From: Fimbriimonas ginsengisoli Gsoil 348
Lineage (GTDB): Bacteria > Armatimonadota > Fimbriimonadia > Fimbriimonadales > Fimbriimonadaceae
DNA length: 64,000 bases
Assembly: GCF_000724625.1 (NCBI RefSeq)
Contig: NZ_CP007139.1
Span: 1,364,001-1,428,000 of the forward strand
Reading direction: 5' to 3'
Position numbers and translations under genes: made by a program. The notes under the pieces were generated by a model that was given only the letters and a program-made list of their open reading frames with translations, was not told the DNA's origin and made no database searches. Of this stretch, positions 25,953 through 34,182 are shown one piece after another (position 1 is the first letter of the stretch; the number at the start of each line of letters is the position of its first letter).

Positions 25953-27457
25953 GCCCCGCCTCCCGCGATGAGGTGCATCACTTGCTCGTCCGTTGCGCTG
26001 CTGGGGAGCTCGCCGACCTGTCTCCCTTCGTGGAGCACCACCAAACGATCCGCGCAGCGAAGCAGTTCGTCGATCTCCGACGAGATCATCAGCATCCCCA
26101 TGCCGTCCCGGCAAAGGGAGGCGATCAGCCGCTCGATTTCCTCGCGAGCCCCTACGTCGATCCCGCGCGTCGGCTCGTCAAGGATCAAGAGATTGGGCTC
26201 GGTGGCAAGCCATCGGGCCAAGATCACCTTCTGCTGATTGCCTCCGCTGAGCTGGCCGATCGGCTTCTCGATGGAGTCGGTCGCGATCCCAAGCGCCTGC
26301 CGGTACTTCTCCGCCAGCGCCCGCTGCTCTTCTTGCGACATCCGCCGAAGCCACCCTCGTTTCGCCTGCAACGCCAGAGCGACGTTCTCTCGGATCGAGA
26401 GCGAGGGAATGATCGCTTCCAGCTTTCGGTCTTCCGGCAAGTACCCGAGCCCTTTGCGCATGGCGGCCCTCGGCGCGCGGAAGTGGACATCGGCTCCTTC
26501 GTAACGGAGAGCCCCGCCATCCGGGCGGTCCAACCCGAAGAGCATCCGAGCGGTTTCGGTCCTTCCGGAGCCGAGTAGGCCCGCCAGCCCCACGGTTTCG
26601 CCGGCTCGGATGGCGAGGTCGACGGGGCCGACCCGCTTCTTGCGGAGCCCCTCCGCCTGCAGCAGGGGCGCGCCTTCGGTGGCATGGACGACGGATTGTT
26701 GCTCAGCGGCAAAAGCTCCGAGCTCCTTGCCGATCATTTTCGACACGAGCTCGACCCGGCTAAGCGAGGATGAAGGGTATTCGCCGACCAGCTTCCCGTT
26801 CCGGAGGACGGTGATCCGGTCCGCGACCGCATCGACCTGGTCGAGGAAGTGGGTGATAAAGACGATGCCGATCCCCCTCCCCTGCAATCGGCGCAGGACG
26901 ACGAACAACCCCTCCACCTCCGCCTCGTCCAGGCTCGAGGTCGGCTCGTCTAGGACGAGAACGCGCACGTTGGTAGAGATCGCCCGGGCGATCGCCACGA
27001 GCTGCTGGATCGCAATGGAGTACGAGCCGAGTGGCATCCGCACGTCGATCTCCAAGTTGAGAACGGCCAACGCCTCTTCGGCTTGCCGGTTCAGCTTCTT
27101 CCAATCGATGCCACGCCAACTTTGAGGCATCCGCCCGAACATCACGTTTTCGGCGACGGATAGATTGGGAAGAAGGTTGACCTCCTGGTAGACGGAGGCA
27201 ATGCCGAGCGCCTGGGCATCGAGCGGGGATCTGGGCCGGATCGCCTGGCCAGAGAGCCGGATCTCGCCCGAGTCCGGGGGAAGAACGCCCGTCATTACCT
27301 TGATGAGGGTGGACTTTCCCGCTCCGTTTTCACCGAGAAGGGCGTGGATTTCCCCGGTTCGAAGGTGGAAATCCACGTTATCGAGAGCTCGAAAGCTCCC
27401 AAACGCCTTCGAGATGCTGCGCATCTCGAGAAGCGTTTCTTCGGTCGGTTGGCTCAT
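25949..27457 (-). CDS. ytfR: Furanose ABC transporter ATPase (YtfR-like)
   Basis: The start ATG 27457 follows the binding-protein stop by 13 bp; the frame upstream of it is spurious. 502 residues with two tandem ABC domains. The first has a perfect Walker A (G-E-N-G-A-G-K-S-T), and a Walker B ending L-V-L-D-E-P-T-S-S-L-D-E. The second has the degenerate Walker A G-L-L-G-S-G-R-T-E typical of RbsA/MglA/XylG/YtfR, a proper signature L-S-G-G-N-Q-Q-K and L-I-L-D-E-P-T-R-G-I-D. It powers import of the bound sugar. Confidence 0.93.
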   Translation of the reverse strand: MSQPTEETLLEMRSISKAFGSFRALDNVDFHLRTGEIHALLGENGAGKSTLIKVMTGVLPPDSGEIRLSGQAIRPRSPLDAQALGIASVYQEVNLLPNLSVAENVMFGRMPQSWRGIDWKKLNRQAEEALAVLNLEIDVRMPLGSYSIAIQQLVAIARAISTNVRVLVLDEPTSSLDEAEVEGLFVVLRRLQGRGIGIVFITHFLDQVDAVADRITVLRNGKLVGEYPSSSLSRVELVSKMIGKELGAFAAEQQSVVHATEGAPLLQAEGLRKKRVGPVDLAIRAGETVGLAGLLGSGRTETARMLFGLDRPDGGALRYEGADVHFRAPRAAMRKGLGYLPEDRKLEAIIPSLSIRENVALALQAKRGWLRRMSQEEQRALAEKYRQALGIATDSIEKPIGQLSGGNQQKVILARWLATEPNLLILDEPTRGIDVGAREEIERLIASLCRDGMGMLMISSEIDELLRCADRLVVLHEGRQVGELPSSATDEQVMHLIAGGGA

Positions 27458-27470
27458 CGTTTCGATGGGC

Positions 27471-28484
27471 CTAATACTTCCGGGTCGGTAGCGCCTGGGC
27501 GGCGGTCGATTCGTCGAACTGCTGATCCTTGGAGACAATCCGCTTGGGAACGTCTTTCCCGGCAAGAATCTGCTCGGCGGCGTCGAACGCCCCCGGGCCG
27601 AGGAGCGGGTTGCACTCGACGCTGCAGTTCAGCTTTCCATCCTTGATCGCCTCCAGCGCTTGGTGGACGCCGTCGATGCTGACCAAAATGATGTCCTTGC
27701 CCGGCTTCTTGCCCGCCTCTTCGATGGCTTGTGCGGCGCCGAGCGCCATGTCGTCGTTATGCGCGTACACGGCCTGGATCGTGGGGTCGGCCTTGAGGAA
27801 CGCCTCCATGACCTCCTTCCCCTTGGCGATCGTGAAGTCGCCGGTTTGCGACCTGGTCACCTTCATGTCCGGGAACTTGGCGAGGACCTCCGCGAACCCT
27901 TGCTTCCGGTCGTTGGCCGGAGCGGAGCCGACGGTGCCCTGAAGCTCCACGATGTTCCCCTTTCCGTTCATCCGCTTCGCGAGCCAGTTGGCGGCCATGC
28001 GCCCTTCCTCCACGAAGTCGGAGGTTAGCAGCGTCTTGTAAAGCGAGTCGTCCGAGACCTTGATTCCTCGGTCGAGCAAGATGACCGGGATGTTTACCCG
28101 CTTCGCTTCGCGAAGGACCGGCTCCCAACCGGTCTCCACCTTGGGAGCGAGGAAGATAACGTCCACTTTTTGGGCAATGAAGCTGCGGACGGCCTGAATT
28201 TGAAGCTCCTGCTTCTGCTGGCCGTCCGCGAACTTGAGCGTTACGCCCCGTTTCTGCGCCTCGTCCTGGACCGACTTCGTCTCGGCGGTGCGCCAAGCGC
28301 TCTCCGCTCCGATTTGGGAGAAACCGACCGTGTACTTCTTCGGCGCGGCGCCCGTCTTGGTCTCCGGGGCCGGAGAGTTGGAGGAGGTCGTACTTCCCGA
28401 ATCGCCGCAACCGACGAGAGAAAGGAGTGCCCCCGCGCAGGCGAGGAGGGATAGAACGGCGGCGTTGCGCTTCATCGTGATCAT
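27471..28484 (-). CDS. ytfQ: Furanose ABC transporter binding lipoprotein (YtfQ-like)
   Basis: 337 residues; a second ATG at 28475 is equally possible. Signal peptide with lipobox L-V-G-C, then a Thr/Ser/Pro linker. The mature part is strikingly like E. coli YtfQ: 'T-V-G-F-S-Q-I-G-A-E-S-A-W-R', 'A-D-G-Q-Q-K-Q-E', 'V-E-L-Q-G-T-V-G', 'R-S-Q-T-G-D-F-T' and 'Y-A-H-N-D-D-M' all correspond by memory. YtfQ binds galactofuranose, and arabinofuranose is a structural analogue, so the GH127-clan enzymes in this window make L-arabinofuranose a plausible ligand. First gene of a four-gene operon. Confidence 0.92.
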   Translation of the reverse strand: MITMKRNAAVLSLLACAGALLSLVGCGDSGSTTSSNSPAPETKTGAAPKKYTVGFSQIGAESAWRTAETKSVQDEAQKRGVTLKFADGQQKQELQIQAVRSFIAQKVDVIFLAPKVETGWEPVLREAKRVNIPVILLDRGIKVSDDSLYKTLLTSDFVEEGRMAANWLAKRMNGKGNIVELQGTVGSAPANDRKQGFAEVLAKFPDMKVTRSQTGDFTIAKGKEVMEAFLKADPTIQAVYAHNDDMALGAAQAIEEAGKKPGKDIILVSIDGVHQALEAIKDGKLNCSVECNPLLGPGAFDAAEQILAGKDVPKRIVSKDQQFDESTAAQALPTRKY

Positions 28485-28565
28485 TCTTTACCTAACGCGG
28501 CGCGGTTGGCACCGGGTCAGCGGTTGGCGGCTTGCAGTTGACGGATTTGTGACGTCGAATCCGGG

Positions 28566-28778
28566 TTATTTCTTGGCCGGTTGGCCGGAAGCGGGAGCGC
28601 CGATAGGGCCTCCCGTCTGGGGCATGCGATAGCCGGCGGGCGGCACGTACGCGTGCGGCTTAATCGGTGGGCCGGCGCTGAGGCTGGACCCAAATAGGGT
28701 CCAGCCGATCACCGCGATGATCGCTACGACGACCACCGCCGCAATCGCGATCGAGCCCGGGCTCAGCTCTTTCTTCAT
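28566..28778 (-). CDS. Small membrane protein next to prepilin gene
   Basis: 70 residues. A Lys-Lys-Glu N-terminus, one strong membrane helix (about 9-28, Ile/Val/Ala-rich), then a Gly/Pro-rich tail with P-P-A-G-Y-R-M-P and P-I-G-A-P. It starts 3 bp after the prepilin stop, so the two are surely co-transcribed. I recall similar short single-helix proteins beside such prepilins in related genomes but know no function; a minor pilus-assembly or anchoring component is possible. Confidence 0.75.
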   Translation of the reverse strand: MKKELSPGSIAIAAVVVVAIIAVIGWTLFGSSLSAGPPIKPHAYVPPAGYRMPQTGGPIGAPASGQPAKK

Positions 28779-28781
28779 CGT

Positions 28782-29627
28782 CTACTTGGTACCGTCCCAC
28801 CAGGTGCCCCAGAAGTTTAGGACTCGTGGGGTCAGATAGTGCGCCGACCACTCGTTGTTCGGAGTGTAATCTCCCTTGCTCGACTTGCCGGACCACCAAG
28901 CGAACGTCTGGGCATCGCAGTCGTTCGCCGGAGGCGAGTAGATCATTCCCTTCGCCGCCACCGCATGGCCATCCATGATCGCGCTCGGCAACATGTTGTT
29001 GTGATACGACGCCGCCGCGTATCCGGGGCTCTGAGGGTCTTCCCACCGCCCCTGGATCTTGTTGTAGCAAGAGGGCTGGGTTTCGGTGAACGCGAAGCAA
29101 CCTTGCGGGTCGCTGGTTCGGCAAGCGGCCATCATCATCAGCTCGGCGGGATGCTCTTGGGAGCTAATGACCCGCGGCTTGTATCCCTGGCTCGGCATCA
29201 TCATGCCTCCGTTCGAAAAGCCGAGGGTTCCACTGGCCGTCCAGTCTCCCCAGTAGCCGTCCTTCATTGGGCGGCCACCCTGGAAATTTGGAATCGGGTT
29301 CGAAGCATCCCACACCGTGTCCAGGTTCTTGATGTACGGATAGAGCTTCTGGATCGCAAATCCGCCATCCGGTCCGGTCCACGGACCGCCTAGCCAGACC
29401 AGGACGAGCGTGTCGTCGAAGTCGTTGGCGTACATGACGTTCGCAAGGGCGTCTTGCTTGAGGTTGGAGAGGGTGGCCGTTCGTTTGGCGGCCTGCTTGG
29501 CTTGAGCGAAGACGGGGAACAAGATGGCAGCGAGAATCGCGATGATGGCGATCACGACGAGAAGTTCAATAAGAGTAAAAGCGCGGCGGGCGGTTCCGAC
29601 GCGAATAGAAAATGCGCTGTGCGACAT
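28782..29627 (-). CDS. Type IV prepilin-like protein (DUF1559 type)
   Basis: I place the start at ATG 29627, with AGGAG about 8 bp upstream; the open frame to 29684 is not needed. 281 residues. The class III signal is unmistakable: [20 protein letters not shown] (about 14-33), with cleavage before Phe and the +5 Glu. The C-terminus has the H-x9-DG motif ([14 protein letters not shown]) of the DUF1559 family. The 'L-F-P-V-F-A-Q-A-K' continuation is frequent in Armatimonadota. These proteins form type IV pilus or pseudopilus-like structures, often in many paralogues per genome. Here it is divergent from a ROK regulator. Confidence 0.92.
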   Translation of the reverse strand: MSHSAFSIRVGTARRAFTLIELLVVIAIIAILAAILFPVFAQAKQAAKRTATLSNLKQDALANVMYANDFDDTLVLVWLGGPWTGPDGGFAIQKLYPYIKNLDTVWDASNPIPNFQGGRPMKDGYWGDWTASGTLGFSNGGMMMPSQGYKPRVISSQEHPAELMMMAACRTSDPQGCFAFTETQPSCYNKIQGRWEDPQSPGYAAASYHNNMLPSAIMDGHAVAAKGMIYSPPANDCDAQTFAWWSGKSSKGDYTPNNEWSAHYLTPRVLNFWGTWWDGTK

Positions 29628-29668
29628 TGCAAGTTTCTCCTTGGTGCAACGGGTGCAGCCCCGAATAG

Positions 29669-29701
29669 CTTTAATATACGACATTTTTAGACTTATTAAA
29701 G
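29669..29701. promoter_or_regulatory. Inverted repeat in prepilin/ROK intergenic region, candidate operator
   Basis: CTTTAATA (29669-29676) and TATTAAAG (29694-29701) form a perfect 8-bp dyad with 17-bp spacing in an AT-rich pocket between divergent genes. A second AT dyad (TTTAT...ATAAA, about 29730-29746) follows. The 10-mer CTTTAATATA at the left half-site recurs upstream of the arabinofuranosidase gene at 42329-42338. A ROK-family repressor site is a reasonable guess. Confidence 0.4.
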
Positions 29702-29782
29702 AAATGATTGAAGATTAAGTGCTTAGCTTTATTTACCGATAAATTAGGTGATACTGTTAATGGGCTCGCCCCGGTTCGCAAT

Positions 29783-30988
29783 ATGGAAGAGAGGCCTCAA
29801 TCGGATCTTGGACTCGGCGTCCAGCAAAACCCACCGCGCCCGGCCACCCTCAAGCGGATCAACATGCGCCGCTTCCTCGAAGAGATTCGAACCCGAGGAC
29901 CAAGCACCCGAGCCGAATTGACCCGCGCCACGGGCGTGGCGCCTCCGACCAGTTCCAGCACGATCGCAGACTTACTAGAAACCGGTTGGCTGGAGCAGTC
30001 CGACGACGATCGCGCAACCGCTAAGGGGCGTCCGGGAAAGGTCTTTCGCCTCGCCTCATCCTCGACCGCGATGGTGCTAGGGGTGCGCATCGACATCGAC
30101 GAGTGCGTGATCGCCCCTTCCGGGCTTGACGGAATCCCACGTGATGCCGAGGCAAAACGGTTCCCCACCCCCAAGGATTACGACGGCTTGCTTCAGGCGA
30201 TCTTTCGGCACGCAGACGCCTATCTCAAGCCGGGAAAGGGGCGATGCCTCGGCCTCGGACTCGCGGTTCCCGGCTTGGTCGATGAGGGCTCCGGACGAGT
30301 GGCGATGTCTCCAAACCTCCATTTCTTGGACGGCCAACCGTTGTGCACGGACCTACAAAGGCGGTTGGAGATCGAGGTGGTCTGCACCCAAGAGGAGCAT
30401 GCGCTTTGCCTGGCCGAGCAGCGGCTGGGGCGGGCGAAGGAGCTATCCGACTATGCGGTGGTCGACGTCAGCTCCGGTATGGGAATGGGGGTGGTTAGCG
30501 GAGGAAGCTACATCCACGGCCGGCGAGGGTTTGCGGGAGAGATCGGCCACGTCACCGCCGAGCCCAACGGCCAGCTTTGCGGCTGTGGAAATCGTGGCTG
30601 CATGGAGACGGTGGCGACCGACACCGCTCTGCTAAACGCCGTCTGCGCGCGGGTCGGCCAGCGGCTCTCGTTCGAAGAGATGACGAACCGGATCGCCCGC
30701 GGGAACCTAGATATCGCTCCGGAGTTGGACCGCACGCTCGATTACGTGGCGATCGCGCTTTCCTCTGTAACGAACCTTTTTAACCCCGAAGCGATCTTCC
30801 TCCACGGCCGCCTTCTCGACCTCGCGCCCGACACGATGGATCGCCTGCGGGTAAAAACCCGCGCCCGAGCCCTCGGCCCTTCCTTCGAAGGGGTGCAGTT
30901 GCACCGCGCGCAAGGGAACAAGCTGTACGGAGCGCTTGCCGGTCTGCTGGACCAAGTTTTCGCCGCGGTCGGCCCCCGCCTGACCTAA
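29783..30988 (+). CDS. ROK-family transcriptional regulator
   Basis: The start is uncertain: ATG 29783 gives 401 residues, while a TTG at 29708 would add 25 residues unlike the family. An N-terminal winged helix-turn-helix (about 15-75; 'T-R-A-E-L-T-R-A-T-G-V-A-P-P-T-S-S') is followed by the ROK sugar-kinase fold with the G-L-A-V-P-G-L-V motif and the zinc-binding G-x-L-C-G-C-G-N-R-G-C-M-E signature. Like NagC/XylR, it probably represses sugar genes and responds to a sugar ligand. It is divergent from the prepilin gene and close to the ytf-like operon. Confidence 0.88.
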   Translation: MEERPQSDLGLGVQQNPPRPATLKRINMRRFLEEIRTRGPSTRAELTRATGVAPPTSSSTIADLLETGWLEQSDDDRATAKGRPGKVFRLASSSTAMVLGVRIDIDECVIAPSGLDGIPRDAEAKRFPTPKDYDGLLQAIFRHADAYLKPGKGRCLGLGLAVPGLVDEGSGRVAMSPNLHFLDGQPLCTDLQRRLEIEVVCTQEEHALCLAEQRLGRAKELSDYAVVDVSSGMGMGVVSGGSYIHGRRGFAGEIGHVTAEPNGQLCGCGNRGCMETVATDTALLNAVCARVGQRLSFEEMTNRIARGNLDIAPELDRTLDYVAIALSSVTNLFNPEAIFLHGRLLDLAPDTMDRLRVKTRARALGPSFEGVQLHRAQGNKLYGALAGLLDQVFAAVGPRLT

Positions 30989-30989
30989 G

Positions 30990-31119
30990 GTGGCACGGGC
31001 TTCCAGCCCGTGGGTCCCAGGGGCATCCTGTCCCTGGTCCGAAACACGACCAGGATGGTCGTGATACACATGGGCTGGAAGCCCATGCTACGGTCATCGG
31101 CTGGGAGCCGAGGCTACGA
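30990..31119. repeat. Composite multi-hairpin element, copy 1
   Basis: Starts 1 bp after the ROK gene stop and runs to the lutC stop. In order: hairpin 1 (stem CACGGGCT/AGCCCGTG), hairpin 2 (CCAGGG/CCCTGG), hairpin 3 (ACGACCA/TGGTCGT), hairpin 4 (CATGGGCT/AGCCCATG), ending GCTACG at about 31093, then an extra hairpin on TCGGCT/AGCCGA. The same four hairpins, with paired base changes, occur at 47599-47704. Confidence 0.85.
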
Positions 31120-31720
31120 TGAGGACGTCCAGAATACGGGGGCCGTGGACGCCTTCTACGCGGGAGAGCTCGATGTCGCTGGTGGCGCTGGGGCCGCTGA
31201 TCCAGGTTAGGGGGCGGCCATCTCGGATACTAGTTGCGAGAGCAGCTACGGCTTCGGGGACGGAGTCGACGACCTGCTCTTCGCGCACGACGCAGATGTG
31301 GTGGTCGGGAATGAGGGTGAGGGCTCGGCGGCCTTGGCCGGGTCCGGCGTCGAGCACGATGGTTCCGGTTTCGGCGATGCCGAGAGCGCACGAGGTCACC
31401 ACCGCGTTCATCTCGGCTAACTCCCGATGCGAAAACCCCTCGTCTGGACTACCCTGCGGGCACCAACCGTCCGGGAGGTCGGCGGGAACCACGACCCGCT
31501 CACTTCGCCGCTCGGCGAGGAATTGGGCGATCGCCGACGGCAGCTCCTCCAAAGTGACTCGCCGGACGGAGGCACGGTATTCGGCAACATATTCCGCGAA
31601 CTGTTCGATTACCTCGTGGCGGGATCGATTCGAAGGCACGACCGGAGAACGAAGCGCAGTGAAATCCGCCACCCTCGCCCCTGCGATACGGGCCAAGATC
31701 TCGGCCTTGGCATCGCTCAT
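31094..31720 (-). CDS. lutC: Lactate utilization protein LutC (LUD domain)
   Basis: 208 residues from ATG 31720, which overlaps the lutB stop as ATGA. A single LUD/YkgG domain: 'N-A-V-V-T-S-C-A-L-G-I-A-E-T-G-T-I-V-L-D' and 'L-T-L-I-P-D-H-H-I-C-V-V' are typical. LutABC together oxidise L-lactate to pyruvate in the cytoplasm, with LutC a non-metal subunit of uncertain role. Last gene of the three-gene operon; its end touches the composite repeat element. Confidence 0.93.
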   Translation of the reverse strand: MSDAKAEILARIAGARVADFTALRSPVVPSNRSRHEVIEQFAEYVAEYRASVRRVTLEELPSAIAQFLAERRSERVVVPADLPDGWCPQGSPDEGFSHRELAEMNAVVTSCALGIAETGTIVLDAGPGQGRRALTLIPDHHICVVREEQVVDSVPEAVAALATSIRDGRPLTWISGPSATSDIELSRVEGVHGPRILDVLIVASAPSR

Positions 31721-33120
31721 TTGCGGTTCCTCCACCACTCTCTGAACGAGTGTTTCGGTACCGCCGGGAGGTCGCGCGCGCTGGTCCAACCCCCCAGCAT
31801 TCCCGGCAGCCAGCGAATAACGCCGTTGTGGACGAGCGGTCCTTGCCCGATCCTCGCCAATCGCAGGGCGAGCTCGAAGTGCTTGGGATCGTTCATCGCC
31901 CACGCCATCGCTTTCATTCCGACCGATTCGATTCCGCCGTGCTCCGTCTTCCCGCGCAGGTAGATCAGCACTTCGGGGATGTCGATCCGCACCGGGCACG
32001 CGTCGAAACACGCGCCACATAGGGAGCTAGCGTACGGAAGCGTGTTCGCGTTCCTATCGTGCATGCCGAGAAGCTGCGGGGTCAAAATCGCGCCGATCGG
32101 CCCCGGGTAGACGCTGCCGTACGCGTGACCGCCGGCTCGCTCGTACACCGGGCACACATTGAGGCACGCCGAGCAGCGGATACAGCGAAGCGCCTGCCGC
32201 CCCACTTTGTCGGCAAGCACCGAGGTGCGGCCGTTGTCGAGCAGCACCAGGTGAAACTCCCTAGGGCCGTCACCGGCATGGACGCCAGTCCAGCAGCTCG
32301 TGTAAGGATTCATCCGCTCGGCGGTACTCGATCGGGGGAGGAGTTGGAAGAAAACGGCGAGATCCTGCCACCGTGGGATCACCTTCTCGATCCCCATGAC
32401 AGTGATCAGCACCTCCGGCAGCGTGAGGCACATGCGACCATTCCCTTCACTCTCGAAGACGGAGACGGTGCCGGTTTCCGCGATCGCGAAATTCGCGCCG
32501 CTGATCGCGACTTTGGTGGTCAGAAACTTCTCCCGCAGGTACGTCCGAGCGGCGTCGGCGAGCACTTTGGGCTCGTCGGTCGGCAAGTCGGCTCCGAGAG
32601 TTCGCTGGAACAACTCTCGCACTTCCGACCGGTTCCGGTGAATCGCAGGGACTAGGATGTGGCTCGGGGTGTCGCCGGACAACTGGACGATCAGCTCGGC
32701 GAGGTCGGTTTCGAGAGCAAAGATCCCTCGCTCCTCCAGACCCCCGTTCAGCTCGATCTCGTCGGTCGCGATGCTCTTAACCTTGATGACCTCTTTCGCG
32801 CCGTGAGATACGCAGAGGTCGGCGACGATGCGCCGCGCTTCCGCCGCGTCTCGGGCCCAGTGGACCTTGCCGCCAGCACGCTCCACTTGTTGTTCCAGTT
32901 GCTGCAGCAGCTCGGGAAGGTGGGCCATCGCCTCATCCTTAACGGCGGCGCCTTCGACGCGAATCGCTTCCCAGTTCGGCAGCTCCGCGATGGCACGAAG
33001 CCGCTTCTCGCGGATCGTGGTCGTCGCATGCCGGAGGTTGCGCCGCATCTGGGCGTTGGCCAGGGTCGCATGCGCCGCCTGGGCAAACGGCTTCGCGGGC
33101 CGGATTCCGCCTCCGCTCAC
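31717..33120 (-). CDS. lutB: Lactate utilization iron-sulfur protein LutB
   Basis: 467 residues from GTG 33120, which overlaps the lutA stop as GTGA. The N-terminal two thirds are a LUD domain ('G-A-N-F-A-I-A-E-T-G-T-V-S-V-F-E-S-E-G'). Two 4Fe-4S motifs follow: C-I-R-C-S-A-C-L-N-V-C-P and C-G-A-C-F-D-A-C-P. A DUF3390-like C-terminus closes the protein. It is the electron-carrying subunit of the LutABC L-lactate oxidase complex. Length and cluster spacing are normal for LutB/YkgF. Confidence 0.95.
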   Translation of the reverse strand: MSGGGIRPAKPFAQAAHATLANAQMRRNLRHATTTIREKRLRAIAELPNWEAIRVEGAAVKDEAMAHLPELLQQLEQQVERAGGKVHWARDAAEARRIVADLCVSHGAKEVIKVKSIATDEIELNGGLEERGIFALETDLAELIVQLSGDTPSHILVPAIHRNRSEVRELFQRTLGADLPTDEPKVLADAARTYLREKFLTTKVAISGANFAIAETGTVSVFESEGNGRMCLTLPEVLITVMGIEKVIPRWQDLAVFFQLLPRSSTAERMNPYTSCWTGVHAGDGPREFHLVLLDNGRTSVLADKVGRQALRCIRCSACLNVCPVYERAGGHAYGSVYPGPIGAILTPQLLGMHDRNANTLPYASSLCGACFDACPVRIDIPEVLIYLRGKTEHGGIESVGMKAMAWAMNDPKHFELALRLARIGQGPLVHNGVIRWLPGMLGGWTSARDLPAVPKHSFREWWRNRK

Positions 33121-33860
33121 GCGAACGCCTCCTGCTCGGTACTCGCGAGGATCTCGGCGAGGTGAACCGCGCGTACGCCGGTTCGCAGTCGCGAGAGTCC
33201 GCCGCCGATATGCATGAGGCAACTGTTATCTCCCGCCGTGCACGCCTCCGCCTTGGTACCTAATACGTTTTGCACCTTGTCGGCGAGCATCGCGATGCTC
33301 GTGTCGGCGTTCTTGACGCTGAACGTTCCGCCGAACCCGCAGCACTGGTCGGCGGCGGGTAGCTCGACCAGGGTGATTCCCTTCACTTTCCTCAAAAGCC
33401 GAAGCGGCATGTCGCCGACCCTCAGGAGGCGGGCGGCGTGGCAGGTGGGGTGGTAGGTGACCCGGTGCGGGTAGTAAGCGCCCACGTCCTCGACTCCCAA
33501 CTTTCCGACCAGAAATTCGCTCAATTCGAATACGCGCGGCGCGAGCAACGCGACCTCCTTGGCTAGATCGTGCTCGCCCGCCCACTCCGCCGCCCGAGGA
33601 TACAGCTCGCGCACCATCGCGACGCACGAGCCGCTCGGTGCGACGACCACCTCAGAGTCGCGGAAGGTTCGGACGAACCGCTGAATGATCGGCAGCGCCT
33701 CGCGTTGGTAGCCAGTGTTGAAGTGCATCTGCCCGCAACAGGTTTGCTCGGGATTGAAGACGACCTCGTGTCCCAACCGCTCCAATACCCGCACGGTTGC
33801 CTCCCCCGTCCGGGGGAAGAGGGCATCGTTCAGGCAGGTTATAAAGAGGTCGACCTTCAT
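33117..33860 (-). CDS. lutA: Lactate utilization protein LutA (CCG domain)
   Basis: 247 residues from ATG 33860. Two cysteine-rich CCG domains: Q-T-C-C-G-Q-M-H-F-N-T-G-Y near residue 42 and D-Q-C-C-G-F-G-G-T-F near residue 180. These resemble heterodisulfide reductase subunits and bind a non-cubane Fe-S cluster. It is the first gene of lutABC, with four-base overlaps to lutB and then lutC. No regulator of the LutR type lies adjacent. Confidence 0.94.
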   Translation of the reverse strand: MKVDLFITCLNDALFPRTGEATVRVLERLGHEVVFNPEQTCCGQMHFNTGYQREALPIIQRFVRTFRDSEVVVAPSGSCVAMVRELYPRAAEWAGEHDLAKEVALLAPRVFELSEFLVGKLGVEDVGAYYPHRVTYHPTCHAARLLRVGDMPLRLLRKVKGITLVELPAADQCCGFGGTFSVKNADTSIAMLADKVQNVLGTKAEACTAGDNSCLMHIGGGLSRLRTGVRAVHLAEILASTEQEAFA

Positions 33861-33935
33861 CGGCGGGAGTCCCGGGAGTCTACTGCTTTCGCAGGTCGGA
33901 TGGGGCGAGGTACGCAACCCCTTTGGGGTAGGAAT

Positions 33936-34180
33936 GCGGGGCGCTTTGCACCAGGGTAGCTCGTACCTTGCAACCCTTCGCTAGGGGGCGCAACCTCTTC
34001 GAGGTTGGGGAGGGTTGTCTGCGTTCCGCGGCTGGTGGGGAACGCTGACGCGAAGCGTTGTAGTCGAAGCGAAGCGGAATCGGGGCCGCAGGTTGGCTCG
34101 TACCTGCGCGGGAGCGTTTCGTCTTCTGACGAAGCTGAGAGAACGTTGGAGCGTTGTCGCGCAGGTACGAGTCAACCTGC
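33936..34180. repeat. Cluster of hairpins with a 23-bp inverted repeat
   Basis: The 322-bp gap upstream of lutA contains no gene. Its core is an inverted repeat with arms 34088-34110 and 34158-34180 (22 of 23 bases paired, GCAGGTTG...), enclosing a smaller TTCGTC-TTCT-GACGAA hairpin. To its left lie CAACCTC-TTC-GAGGTTG and GCGTTCC...GGAACGC hairpins. It may shape the lutABC leader mRNA or be a dispersed element. Confidence 0.8.
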
Positions 34181-34182
34181 AT

